Of a DNA stretch of 14,931 nt, positions 1 to 6,986 are shown one piece after another (the first letter of the stretch is position 1; every line of letters begins with the position of its first letter). Below the pieces are notes generated by a model. That model saw only the letters and a program-made list of their open reading frames with translations. It did no database searches and was not told the DNA's origin. A program made the translations under genes and the position numbers. Source of the stretch: Bacillota bacterium (GTDB taxonomy: Bacteria > Bacillota > Clostridia > Acetivibrionales > DSM-1351); assembly GCA_023409265.1 (NCBI GenBank), contig JAEYHZ010000005.1, positions 1 to 14,931 of the forward strand, written 5' to 3'.

Positions 1-95
1 CGAGAGAATTTGGCTTGCGACAAGGCGAAGAGGCGAAGAAAGGCTTTGTGCCTTGCAAGCGGCTTCAACGCAGCCGCAGGGCAAATTCGCCACTC
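1..95 (+). ncRNA. Structured intergenic element, copy A (possible cis-acting RNA)
   Basis: A GC-rich, highly foldable stretch in an AT-rich gap just upstream of hisA. One fold pairs GAATTTG (6-12) with CAAATTC (82-88) and CTTGCG (14-19) with CGCAGG (75-80, one G-U pair). It is capped by the hairpin AAGGC (40-44)/GCCTT (50-54) with a 5-nt loop. The unpaired strands carry AGGCGAAGAGGCG (23-35) and CAACGC (66-71). The same architecture and loop sequences recur in copy B before greA, so I treat both as one family. The left end may be cut by the window edge, because CGAG at 1-4 matches CGAG inside copy B. It could be a cis-regulatory RNA or a dispersed palindromic repeat; I do not recognise it as a named riboswitch class. 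Confidence 0.5.
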
Positions 96-140
96 AAAAA
101 CGTATTGTACATTGTTAATAGAGGGTAATGGTACTTAATT

Positions 141-851
141 ATGATAATATATCCTGCAATAGATATTATAAATGGCAAATGCGTCAGGCTTCAGCAGGGC
201 AGCTACAGGGACGTTACAGTATTCGGAGACAGTCCTGTAGAAATGGCTCTTAAATGGGAGGGGCAGGGGGCGCAATATCTGCATGTTGTGGACCTGGACG
301 CTGCCAGATCAGGTAATACCGAAAATCATGAGATAATCAAGCAGATAGCTAAAACTCTTAAAATACCTGTTCAGCTGGGAGGAGGAATAAGGAGCCTTGA
401 AACTATAGAGGACCTTGTATCCAACGGCTTGAGCAGAGTAATTCTGGGGACTTCGGCTGTAAATAATCAGGAAATGCTGAAAACTGCTTTAAAGGAATAT
501 AAAGAAAAGATAGCAGTGGGTATAGATGCAAAGGACGGGATGGTGGCCATACACGGCTGGGAGCAAACCAGCGATCTCACTGCAATAGCCTTTGCCAGAA
601 AGGTTGAAGGGCTGGGAGCAAAAACGGTTATATATACTGATATCTCCAGGGACGGTATGCTTAAGGGACCCAATCTGGCAGCAATGAGTGAGATGGCAAA
701 AGCTGTCGGAATTGCTGTGATTGCATCGGGTGGAGTAAGCTGTCTTAAAGATATTATTGATTTAAAGACAACAGGGGTAAGCGGTGTCATTGTCGGAAAG
801 GCGCTTTATACCGGAAACCTTGATCTGAAGGCTGCAATTGAAGATTTATGA
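141..851 (+). CDS. hisA: HisA, ProFAR isomerase
   Basis: 1-(5-phosphoribosyl)-5-[(5-phosphoribosylamino)methylideneamino]imidazole-4-carboxamide isomerase, the fourth step of histidine biosynthesis; cytoplasmic. The 236-residue product has the usual length for this single (beta/alpha)8 barrel. The N-terminus MIIYPAIDI carries the catalytic Asp8, and GIDAKDG supplies the second catalytic Asp (129). Phosphate-binding loops GGGIR (80-84) and ASGGV in the C-terminal half mark the half-barrel repeat shared with HisF. The ATG at 141 is chosen from the family N-terminus; the nearest Shine-Dalgarno-like GAGGG (121-125) lies rather far upstream, so initiation may be weak. hisF follows 53 bp later with no terminator between, so they are probably one transcript. 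Confidence 0.96.
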   Translation: MIIYPAIDIINGKCVRLQQGSYRDVTVFGDSPVEMALKWEGQGAQYLHVVDLDAARSGNTENHEIIKQIAKTLKIPVQLGGGIRSLETIEDLVSNGLSRVILGTSAVNNQEMLKTALKEYKEKIAVGIDAKDGMVAIHGWEQTSDLTAIAFARKVEGLGAKTVIYTDISRDGMLKGPNLAAMSEMAKAVGIAVIASGGVSCLKDIIDLKTTGVSGVIVGKALYTGNLDLKAAIEDL

Positions 852-904
852 CTCTTAAAACAATTTGAAAAGCCCTAAGAAAATGCAGCGGATTGGAGAA
901 TACA

Positions 905-1666
905 ATGCTTACAAAAAGAATCATTCCCTGTTTGGATGTTCATGAGGGAAGAGTTGTGAAAGGCGTTCAGTTTGTAAATATAATAGATGCGGGCGATCCT
1001 GTTGAAGCTGCTGCTTTTTATGATAAAGCAGGAGCTGATGAACTCACCTTCCTTGATATCACAGCTTCCTCCGATGCCAGAAGTATAATGCTGGATGTGG
1101 TCAGGCGGGTAGCAGAGCAGGTCTTTATTCCCTTCACTGTTGGCGGAGGCATAAGGACAGCAGAAGATTTCCGGGAGATTCTGAAGGCCGGAGCCGATAA
1201 GGTTGGAGTCAACTCGGCAGCACTCAGAAGGCCGGAGCTTATATCTGAAGCAGCCTGGAAATTCGGAAGCCAGTGTGTGGTGCTTGCCATAGATGCAAGG
1301 CGGAGGCCTGACGGCTCGGGTTGGGACACATATCTGAACGGCGGCAGGGTTAATACGGGAAGGGATGCCGTTGAATGGGCTCTGGAAGCTGAAAAGCTGG
1401 GCGCAGGCGAAATACTTCTCACAAGTATGGATAAGGATGGAACAAAGGATGGCTACGACATAGAGCTTACCAGAACAATATCTGAAAATGTAAAAATACC
1501 CGTAATAGCTTCGGGCGGTGCCGGAAAAATGGAACATTTCAAAGAGGCTCTGGTTGAAGGAAAGGCTGACGCCGTCCTCGCAGCGTCATTGTTTCATTTT
1601 AGAGAGATGGAAATCCGTGACCTGAAAAGATATTTGTGTAGTAATGGAATAGAAACCAGACTATAA
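905..1666 (+). CDS. hisF: HisF, imidazole glycerol phosphate synthase cyclase subunit
   Basis: Cyclase subunit of imidazole glycerol phosphate synthase. It uses ammonia made by HisH to turn PRFAR into imidazole glycerol phosphate and AICAR. The product is 253 residues, the family norm. MLTKRIIPCLDV places catalytic Asp11, and VLAIDARR places Asp130; TVGGGIR (78-84) and IASGGAG are the two phosphate-binding loops. ATG 905 is preferred over an in-frame TTG at 893 because GGAG (895-898) sits 6 nt before it and the family begins MLTKRIIPC. Its partner HisH is not in the window and presumably lies upstream. It lies between hisA and hisIE in the usual his-operon order. Confidence 0.97.
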   Translation: MLTKRIIPCLDVHEGRVVKGVQFVNIIDAGDPVEAAAFYDKAGADELTFLDITASSDARSIMLDVVRRVAEQVFIPFTVGGGIRTAEDFREILKAGADKVGVNSAALRRPELISEAAWKFGSQCVVLAIDARRRPDGSGWDTYLNGGRVNTGRDAVEWALEAEKLGAGEILLTSMDKDGTKDGYDIELTRTISENVKIPVIASGGAGKMEHFKEALVEGKADAVLAASLFHFREMEIRDLKRYLCSNGIETRL

Positions 1667-1676
1667 TAATAGTTGG

Positions 1677-1710
1677 ACATATATTAACTGCACATATATT
1701 AACTGCACAT
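1677..1710 (+). repeat. Tandem 15-bp duplication between hisF and hisIE
   Basis: The unit ACATATATTAACTGC occurs twice back to back (1677-1691 and 1692-1706) and is followed by a partial third copy, ACAT (1707-1710). It looks like a small slippage duplication in the hisF-hisIE spacer. No function is apparent. Confidence 0.85.
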
Positions 1711-1749
1711 AAAGCTTTGTATTTGAATAAAAATGTATGGAGGCGCTTC

Positions 1750-2397
1750 ATGGAAAATATAAAGGATTCAATAAAGTTTGATGATAAAGGTCTTGTACCT
1801 GTAGTTACGCAGGATTATAAAACAAAAGAGGTTTTGATGGTTGCCTATATGAATGAGGAAGCTTTCAACATAACTCTTGAAACCGGGAAGGTTACTTATT
1901 TCAGCCGAAGCAGAAATAAGCTGTGGGTTAAAGGTGAGACCTCGGGTCATTTCCAGCTTGTTAAGAATATAAAGCTGGATTGTGACGGAGATACTATTCT
2001 CATAGAAGCAGAGCAAATAGATGCAGCCTGCCATACCGGTAATAAAACCTGCTTTTACAGGACTCTGGCTGACGGCGCGTGGGTGGAATCGGCAGCAAAA
2101 GCTGATGATGAGACTCTTTCGGCTCATATTCTGCAGGAAGTATATAACGTTATTGTAGACAGAACTGTTCATCCAAAGGAAGGTTCATACACTAATTATT
2201 TGTTTGCCAAAGGCCTTGACAAGATACTGAAGAAGGTTGGAGAAGAGACTGCAGAGGTAATAATTGCAGCAAAAAATAAATCAAAGGAAGAAATAAGATA
2301 CGAGATTTCCGATTTAATGTATCATCTCATGGTTTTAATGGTTGAAAGAGGCGTAACTTTGGAAGACATATACGGCGAATTAAAAGGACGAAGATAA
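1750..2397 (+). CDS. hisIE: HisIE, fused PR-AMP cyclohydrolase / PR-ATP pyrophosphatase
   Basis: Bifunctional enzyme for the second and third steps of histidine synthesis: hydrolysis of phosphoribosyl-ATP to phosphoribosyl-AMP, then opening of the adenine ring. The 215-residue product has a HisI domain in about residues 1-115. Its metal-site residues are Asp77, Asp79 and Asp81 in KLDCDGDT, plus Cys94 and Cys101 in CHTGNKTC. A HisE helical domain spans about 122-215, with KVGEETAEV (162-170) and the metal-binding EISDLMYH (185-192). ATG 1750 has GGAGG at 1739-1743. An upstream in-frame TTG at 1717 lacks a ribosome site and would add residues unlike the family. The stop is followed immediately by the GTG of the TPR gene. 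Confidence 0.96.
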   Translation: MENIKDSIKFDDKGLVPVVTQDYKTKEVLMVAYMNEEAFNITLETGKVTYFSRSRNKLWVKGETSGHFQLVKNIKLDCDGDTILIEAEQIDAACHTGNKTCFYRTLADGAWVESAAKADDETLSAHILQEVYNVIVDRTVHPKEGSYTNYLFAKGLDKILKKVGEETAEVIIAAKNKSKEEIRYEISDLMYHLMVLMVERGVTLEDIYGELKGRR

Positions 2398-3813
2398 GTG
2401 AAAAATAACATCCTCAGTATCAATGAATATAGAAATAATCCTGAATTCTATTTTACAAAAGGCTTGAGATTAGCCAATAAAAAGAATTTGGGAGAAGCGT
2501 ACAGGAATTTGACAAAGGCTTTGGAGCTGGAACCCGACAACAGTGAGTACAAGTTCAATATGGCTTGTTTTTTGTCTGAGCTTCAAAGGCCTAAAGAAGC
2601 AAATAGAATGTTCCATGACATTTTACTAAATTTTGAACCTACAATGTTTGAATGTTTTTTTGGATTGGGCTGCAACAGCTTTGAGATGGGCGACAATGAA
2701 AAGGCGGCCGAACATTTTGACAAATATCTTTATTTTGATGCTGACGGTGAGTTCAGTTATGAAATTTCTGAAATGGCTTTTTATCTGAAACTATATAATG
2801 AAGTCTCTCATGAAAATAAGTTTATAAAGACATCTTCAATTAACCTAAAAAAAGCGCAGAAAAAAATAAAAGAAAACAATATACTCGATGCAATAAGCTA
2901 TTTATATAAATCCATTATTTCAAATCCTCTTAATATTGAGGCCAGGAATCTGCTTACCCTTGCGTTAATGGAAGATCAGCATTTTATCCGTGCTTCATAT
3001 ATAAATTCATCTGTAAAAAACATAGATAGAGAAAATATTTTTGGAAGGTGTCTTGAGGCGTACATATTGTGTAATGCCAACAAGCTATCAAAAGTAAAGA
3101 GAGTTTTGGAGATACTACCTTACAGTCCTCTTAAAAGCAGGGAGGATCTGCTTTGTGTTGCAACTACTCTTTTATGTTTCAATAAATATCAAGAGCTAAC
3201 AAAACTTATTGAAAATTATATTGTTGATTACAGTGATCCACTTATTTATTCAATTCTGTTATTATCATATGTCCTTATGGGGAACAGCCAGAAGGCCACG
3301 GAAATATCCGGAATTATGAGCACATATGCTCCCATCAACGTGTATCTGGGGGAATGGGTAAAATATGCCGGAGATTTTACAAGCCAAAAAGAGATTAAAG
3401 TTAACTTTAAGGAACACTACAAAAAATTATTCCAATTAAATGATGAACCTTTTGACTACAAATATTATCCAACATTATATGAAAACTTGCTGAAAAAAAA
3501 TCAAGTTAAAAAAGCAAAGCTTGCAAAGAGATATATCCCCATAATAGAAGGTGCCCTGAACAAAAGGGAAATAATGTATAGCAGTATGTATCAAAAGGAA
3601 ATAATAGGGATGCTGCTTGAGTGTATTAAAGAGTTGCAAGAGCCTGTGGAGGCCATTAACGATAGTTATGCCATGTATTCTGCCGCACTTGAATACTGGT
3701 ATTGCAAACTGTTTTATATTCCAATGGATAAACAGGAGTTGCTTCTTAAATACAGTATAAATGCGAATTTACTCAATACTGCATTGAACAGGCTGAATAT
3801 CAAGTTTAAATAA
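2398..3813 (+). CDS. TPR-repeat protein of unknown function
   Basis: A 471-residue protein that starts with GTG directly after the hisIE stop codon, so it is probably translated from the his mRNA. AAAGGA (2383-2388) could serve as ribosome site. At least three tetratricopeptide repeats are visible in the N-terminal third (about residues 16-49, 50-83 and 84-117), with typical runs such as AYRNLTKALELEPDN and AAEHFDKYLYFDADG. TPR-like helix pairs appear to continue around 150-215. The C-terminal half is helical and Lys/Tyr/Leu-rich with no motif I recognise. There is no signal peptide or membrane segment, so it is probably a cytoplasmic scaffold or interaction protein. Its role is unknown, and a link to histidine synthesis is suggested only by position. 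Confidence 0.85.
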   Translation: MKNNILSINEYRNNPEFYFTKGLRLANKKNLGEAYRNLTKALELEPDNSEYKFNMACFLSELQRPKEANRMFHDILLNFEPTMFECFFGLGCNSFEMGDNEKAAEHFDKYLYFDADGEFSYEISEMAFYLKLYNEVSHENKFIKTSSINLKKAQKKIKENNILDAISYLYKSIISNPLNIEARNLLTLALMEDQHFIRASYINSSVKNIDRENIFGRCLEAYILCNANKLSKVKRVLEILPYSPLKSREDLLCVATTLLCFNKYQELTKLIENYIVDYSDPLIYSILLLSYVLMGNSQKATEISGIMSTYAPINVYLGEWVKYAGDFTSQKEIKVNFKEHYKKLFQLNDEPFDYKYYPTLYENLLKKNQVKKAKLAKRYIPIIEGALNKREIMYSSMYQKEIIGMLLECIKELQEPVEAINDSYAMYSAALEYWYCKLFYIPMDKQELLLKYSINANLLNTALNRLNIKFK

Positions 3814-3965
3814 TAAAGTTCAGTAATAAAATTAAATTACATTGTCATAAAACACAGGAATATTAAATTGGTATGAAATTTAAAGCAATTGGAAGAAAAT
3901 TATAGGTTTAAATATTAAGAATGGCTTATATGGCAAAATATAGCTAATTTTATTCAAATAAGATA

Positions 3966-3998
3966 TTTGATTATATTTTATTCAATATATAATATAAT
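3966..3998 (+). promoter_or_regulatory. Probable sigma-A promoter of groESL
   Basis: TTGATT (3967-3972) lies before two overlapping TATAAT hexamers (3988-3993 and 3993-3998). The spacings are 15 and 20 nt, neither ideal, so the exact -10 is uncertain. The position just upstream of the CIRCE operator fits a groESL promoter whose start point lies in or beside the operator. Confidence 0.55.
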
Positions 3999-4006
3999 AA
4001 ATGTGA

Positions 4007-4033
4007 TTAGCACTCGATAGTAGTGAGTGCTAA
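4007..4033 (+). promoter_or_regulatory. CIRCE operator (HrcA-binding inverted repeat)
   Basis: A perfect TTAGCACTC (4007-4015), 9-nt spacer, GAGTGCTAA (4025-4033) matches the CIRCE consensus. In Firmicutes, HrcA binds this operator and represses groESL until heat shock draws GroEL away from HrcA. It sits between the promoter and the groES ribosome-binding site. hrcA is not in the window. Confidence 0.98.
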
Positions 4034-4065
4034 CAAAAGTAACAAAATTTCAAGGAGGTAAAACA

Positions 4066-4350
4066 ATGAAGATAAAACCATTAGGTGATAGAGTAGTTAT
4101 TAAAATGCTTGAAAGCGAAGAAACTACCAAGAGCGGAATAGTATTGCCAGGCAGCGCGAAGGAGAAGCCACAGGTTGCTGAAGTTGTTGCTGTTGGTCCT
4201 GGAACAGTAGTTGACGGAAAAGAAGTAAAAATGGAAGTTAAAGTGGGAGACAGAGTTCTAACCAGCAAGTATTCCGGAACAGAAGTCAAATTTGACGGCC
4301 AGGAATATACAATACTTAAGCAGGGTGATATCCTTGCAGTTGTTGAATAA
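4066..4350 (+). CDS. groES: GroES co-chaperonin
   Basis: 10-kDa co-chaperonin that caps the GroEL ring; a cytoplasmic heptamer. The product is 94 residues, the normal length. MKIKPLGDRVVIK is the family start, the mobile loop is around residues 17-32 (TTKSGIVLP), and the C-terminal strand contains KQGDILAV. ATG 4066 has AAGGAGG at 4052-4058. An in-frame ATG at 4027 would begin inside the CIRCE repeat and add 13 residues foreign to the family, so it is rejected. It forms an operon with groEL 112 bp downstream and is controlled by the CIRCE element. Confidence 0.98.
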   Translation: MKIKPLGDRVVIKMLESEETTKSGIVLPGSAKEKPQVAEVVAVGPGTVVDGKEVKMEVKVGDRVLTSKYSGTEVKFDGQEYTILKQGDILAVVE

Positions 4351-4367
4351 AATGCCGGGGAAAGAAA

Positions 4368-4423
4368 GAGCGTATTAAAGTTTATCGCTCCTCGCGCAAC
4401 TATAAACCTGCAAGCAGGTTTAT
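4368..4423 (+). promoter_or_regulatory. Hairpins in the groES-groEL spacer
   Basis: Two hairpins lie in the 112-nt spacer: GAGCG (4368-4372)/CGCTC (4386-4390), and a perfect ATAAACCTG (4402-4410)/CAGGTTTAT (4415-4423) with loop CAAG. The second lacks a directly attached T-run, so it looks more like an mRNA processing or stability element than a terminator. Function is inferred. Confidence 0.6.
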
Positions 4424-4462
4424 CCAAAGTTTAGTCTTTTAATTATAAGGAGGCAATAGAAC

Positions 4463-6094
4463 ATGGCGAAGGAAATTAAGTTTGGTGAAGACGCTAGACG
4501 CGCACTGGAAAAAGGTGTTAATCAATTAGCTGATACTGTAAAGGTAACTCTTGGACCTAAAGGTCGTAATGTCGTATTAGATAAGAAATTCGGATCACCA
4601 TTAATCACTAATGATGGTGTAACTATAGCTAAGGAAATCGAACTGGAAGATAAATTTGAGAATATGGGTGCTCAGCTGGTTAAGGAAGTTGCTACAAAGA
4701 CAAATGATGTAGCAGGTGACGGTACTACCACTGCAACTCTTCTCGCACAGGCTATAATCAGAGAAGGTATGAAAAATGTTGCTGCAGGCGCTAACCCCAT
4801 GATATTGAAAAAGGGTCTGCAGAAAGCCGTAGACATAGCTGTTGCAGGAATCAAGGAAAACAGCCAGAAGATCAAGGGTAAGGAAGACATCGCAAGAGTT
4901 GCTACCATCTCAGCAAATGACGATGTAGTTGGAACACTTATAGCTGATGCTATGGAAAAGGTAACCAACGATGGTGTAATCACTGTTGAAGAATCAAAAT
5001 CCATGGGAACAAACCTTGAAGTGGTTGAAGGTATGCAGTTTGACAGAGGATACCTCTCAGCTTACATGGTAACTGATACTGAAAAAATGGAAGCAGTTCT
5101 CGATGACCCATATATACTTATCACAGATAAAAAATTAACTAACATTCAGGATATACTCCCTATACTTGAACAAATAGTTCAACAGGGCAAAAAGCTGTTA
5201 ATAATAGCTGAAGACGTTGAAGGTGAAGCTCTTACTACCCTTATCGTTAACAAGTTGAGAGGAACCTTTACTTGTGTAGCTGTTAAAGCACCTGGTTTTG
5301 GTGACAGAAGAAAAGCTATGCTTCAGGATATAGCAGTATTAACAGGTGGAGAAGTTATCACTGATGAATTGGGTCTCGATCTTAAGGAAACCCAGCTGAC
5401 TCAGCTTGGTAGAGCAAGACAGGTTATAATCCAGAAAGAAAACACTATCGTGGTTGACGGTGCAGGAAGCCAGCAGGAAATCAAAAACAGAATTGCTTCA
5501 ATCAAATCACAGATTGAAGACACTACTTCTGATTTCGACAGAGAAAAGCTCCAGGAAAGACTTGCAAAGCTCTCTGGCGGTGTTGCCGTAATCCAGGTTG
5601 GTGCTGCAACTGAAACTGAAATGAAAGAGAAGAAATTAAGAATTGAAGATGCACTTGCTGCTACAAGAGCTGCGGTTGAAGAAGGTATCGTAGCAGGTGG
5701 TGGTACAGCATTAATAAATGTAATTCCAGATGTTGCCAAGTTGCTTGAAATTGTTACAGGTGATGAAAAGACCGGTGTTCAGATTATACTGAGAGCTCTT
5801 GAAGAGCCGGTTAGACAGATCGCTGCCAATGCCGGACTGGAAGGATCAGTTATTGTTGACAAGATAAAGGCAAGCAGCAAAGGTATTGGTTTCGATGCTC
5901 TTAATGAAAAGTATATAGATATGATAGAAAGTGGTATTGTAGACCCTGCCAAGGTTACAAGATCTGCTCTTCAAAATGCAGCATCAGTGGCAGCTATGGT
6001 TCTCACTACTGAAAGTCTGGTAACCGACAAGCCGGAACCGGAAGCTCCTGCAATGCCGGGTGGAATGCCAGGCGGAATGGGCGGCATGTACTAA
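4463..6094 (+). CDS. groEL: GroEL chaperonin
   Basis: 60-kDa chaperonin forming the double-ring cage that folds proteins with ATP and GroES. The 543-residue product is full length. The N-terminus is AKEIKFGEDARRALEKGV; the nucleotide site includes TLGPKGRNV (29-37) and GDGTTTAT (85-92). The highly conserved AAVEEGIVAGGG and the flexible GGM-type tail (MPGGMPGGMGGM) are present. ATG 4463 follows AAGGAGG (4448-4454). It is transcribed with groES under CIRCE/HrcA control and followed by a strong intrinsic terminator. Nothing in the sequence is unusual. Confidence 0.99.
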   Translation: MAKEIKFGEDARRALEKGVNQLADTVKVTLGPKGRNVVLDKKFGSPLITNDGVTIAKEIELEDKFENMGAQLVKEVATKTNDVAGDGTTTATLLAQAIIREGMKNVAAGANPMILKKGLQKAVDIAVAGIKENSQKIKGKEDIARVATISANDDVVGTLIADAMEKVTNDGVITVEESKSMGTNLEVVEGMQFDRGYLSAYMVTDTEKMEAVLDDPYILITDKKLTNIQDILPILEQIVQQGKKLLIIAEDVEGEALTTLIVNKLRGTFTCVAVKAPGFGDRRKAMLQDIAVLTGGEVITDELGLDLKETQLTQLGRARQVIIQKENTIVVDGAGSQQEIKNRIASIKSQIEDTTSDFDREKLQERLAKLSGGVAVIQVGAATETEMKEKKLRIEDALAATRAAVEEGIVAGGGTALINVIPDVAKLLEIVTGDEKTGVQIILRALEEPVRQIAANAGLEGSVIVDKIKASSKGIGFDALNEKYIDMIESGIVDPAKVTRSALQNAASVAAMVLTTESLVTDKPEPEAPAMPGGMPGGMGGMY

Positions 6095-6110
6095 GAAAAG
6101 AATAAGTAAT

Positions 6111-6175
6111 ATGGAGGGTGGCACAGGAAGATATTCCATAAGGCCATCCTCCATTTATTATTTATTTTTGTTTAT
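6111..6175 (+). terminator. Intrinsic terminator of groESL
   Basis: ATGGAGGGTGGC (6111-6122) pairs with GCCATCCTCCAT (6143-6154), 12 bp with one G-U pair, and is followed by a T-rich tail. The loop contains a second small hairpin, GGAA/TTCC. Confidence 0.9.
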
Positions 6176-6223
6176 AAATATTTTAATAATTCGTAAATTT
6201 ATTTGAAATCCTAAAAATAATAC

Positions 6224-6252
6224 TTGATATTATTTCATTAATTTATTATTAT
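6224..6252 (+). promoter_or_regulatory. Sigma-A promoter for the small membrane protein gene
   Basis: TTGATA (6224-6229), 17-nt spacer, TATTAT (6247-6252). This close-to-consensus promoter lies after the groEL terminator and about 70 bp before the TTG start at 6328, making the gene its own transcription unit. Confidence 0.7.
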
Positions 6253-6327
6253 GTATAACAAGCTTAAATATATATTGTATATTTACAGATATTAGTATGT
6301 AGAATAAACTTCGTAGGAGGGGTCTAC

Positions 6328-6831
6328 TTGGATATATTTTTAGAGAAAATAGTAAAACGTAAAAAGACCGCACTTGATGGTCTGATGATGGCAGGTATAA
6401 TAATTTTGGCCTTGCTTTTAATAATGATTTTGAGTTCGATTAAGGTTATTGCATCCTTGTCACCACTATTAGTTGTAGGTATTGGTTATCTTGCTTATAT
6501 TTTTATCAGAAGCAGAAATGTTGAGTATGAATATATAGTTACCAATGGTGACCTTGATATCGACATGATCATTGCACAAAGGAAAAGAAAAAGAATCTTT
6601 TCAGGAAGCTGCAAGGATTTTGAAGTAGTTGCCAAGATGACCAGCGGACAGTATGACCACAATACACAAAGTATCAAGAAACGTATCAATGCTGTTACAG
6701 CACTAGACTCTCCCGATGTGTATTTTATTACAACTGCAAAAGATGGTGAGAAAACTCTAATATTTTTTGAACCTCACCCAAAGATGGTTGAATCCTTCAA
6801 AAAATATATTCCGAGGAAAGTATTTGAATAA
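6328..6831 (+). CDS. Small two-pass membrane protein, function unknown
   Basis: A 167-residue protein starting with TTG; AGGAGGGG (6315-6322) supports this start. A basic N-terminal stretch (KRKK) precedes two hydrophobic segments (about residues 18-37 and 41-61) separated by a very short turn. A hydrophilic domain of about 105 residues follows, probably cytoplasmic given the basic residues at both ends. That domain has YEYIVTNGDLDIDMI, a very basic QRKRKRIF patch, and ends in KKYIPRKVFE. It resembles a conserved Firmicutes family of uncharacterised membrane proteins (possibly DUF6106, from memory only). It is monocistronic, with its own promoter and terminator. I cannot assign a function. 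Confidence 0.8.
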   Translation: MDIFLEKIVKRKKTALDGLMMAGIIILALLLIMILSSIKVIASLSPLLVVGIGYLAYIFIRSRNVEYEYIVTNGDLDIDMIIAQRKRKRIFSGSCKDFEVVAKMTSGQYDHNTQSIKKRINAVTALDSPDVYFITTAKDGEKTLIFFEPHPKMVESFKKYIPRKVFE

Positions 6832-6848
6832 CAATATATGATAATAAT

Positions 6849-6885
6849 AAGGCAAATGGCAGATCCTTAGTGCTATTTGCCTTTT
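6849..6885 (+). terminator. Intrinsic terminator after the membrane protein gene
   Basis: AAGGCAAATGGCA (6849-6861) pairs with TGCTATTTGCCTT (6871-6883), 13 bp with one G-U pair, followed by a short T-run (6882-6885). It separates this gene from guaB. Confidence 0.85.
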
Positions 6886-6986
6886 GAATAATGATAAATA
6901 ATACTTTGGCTGTCTATTACAGATATTCCAAGTATTTTATATATTTTAAATATTAATTGTCTCAGGTTAAGGAGGATTTAGGAAAA

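Noticed and set aside
875..1537. Long open frame on the minus strand over hisF (and similar antisense frames over groEL, guaB and others)
   Set aside because: The product has no recognisable family and the + strand frame is a clear known enzyme; the antisense frames follow from the codon pattern of real genes.
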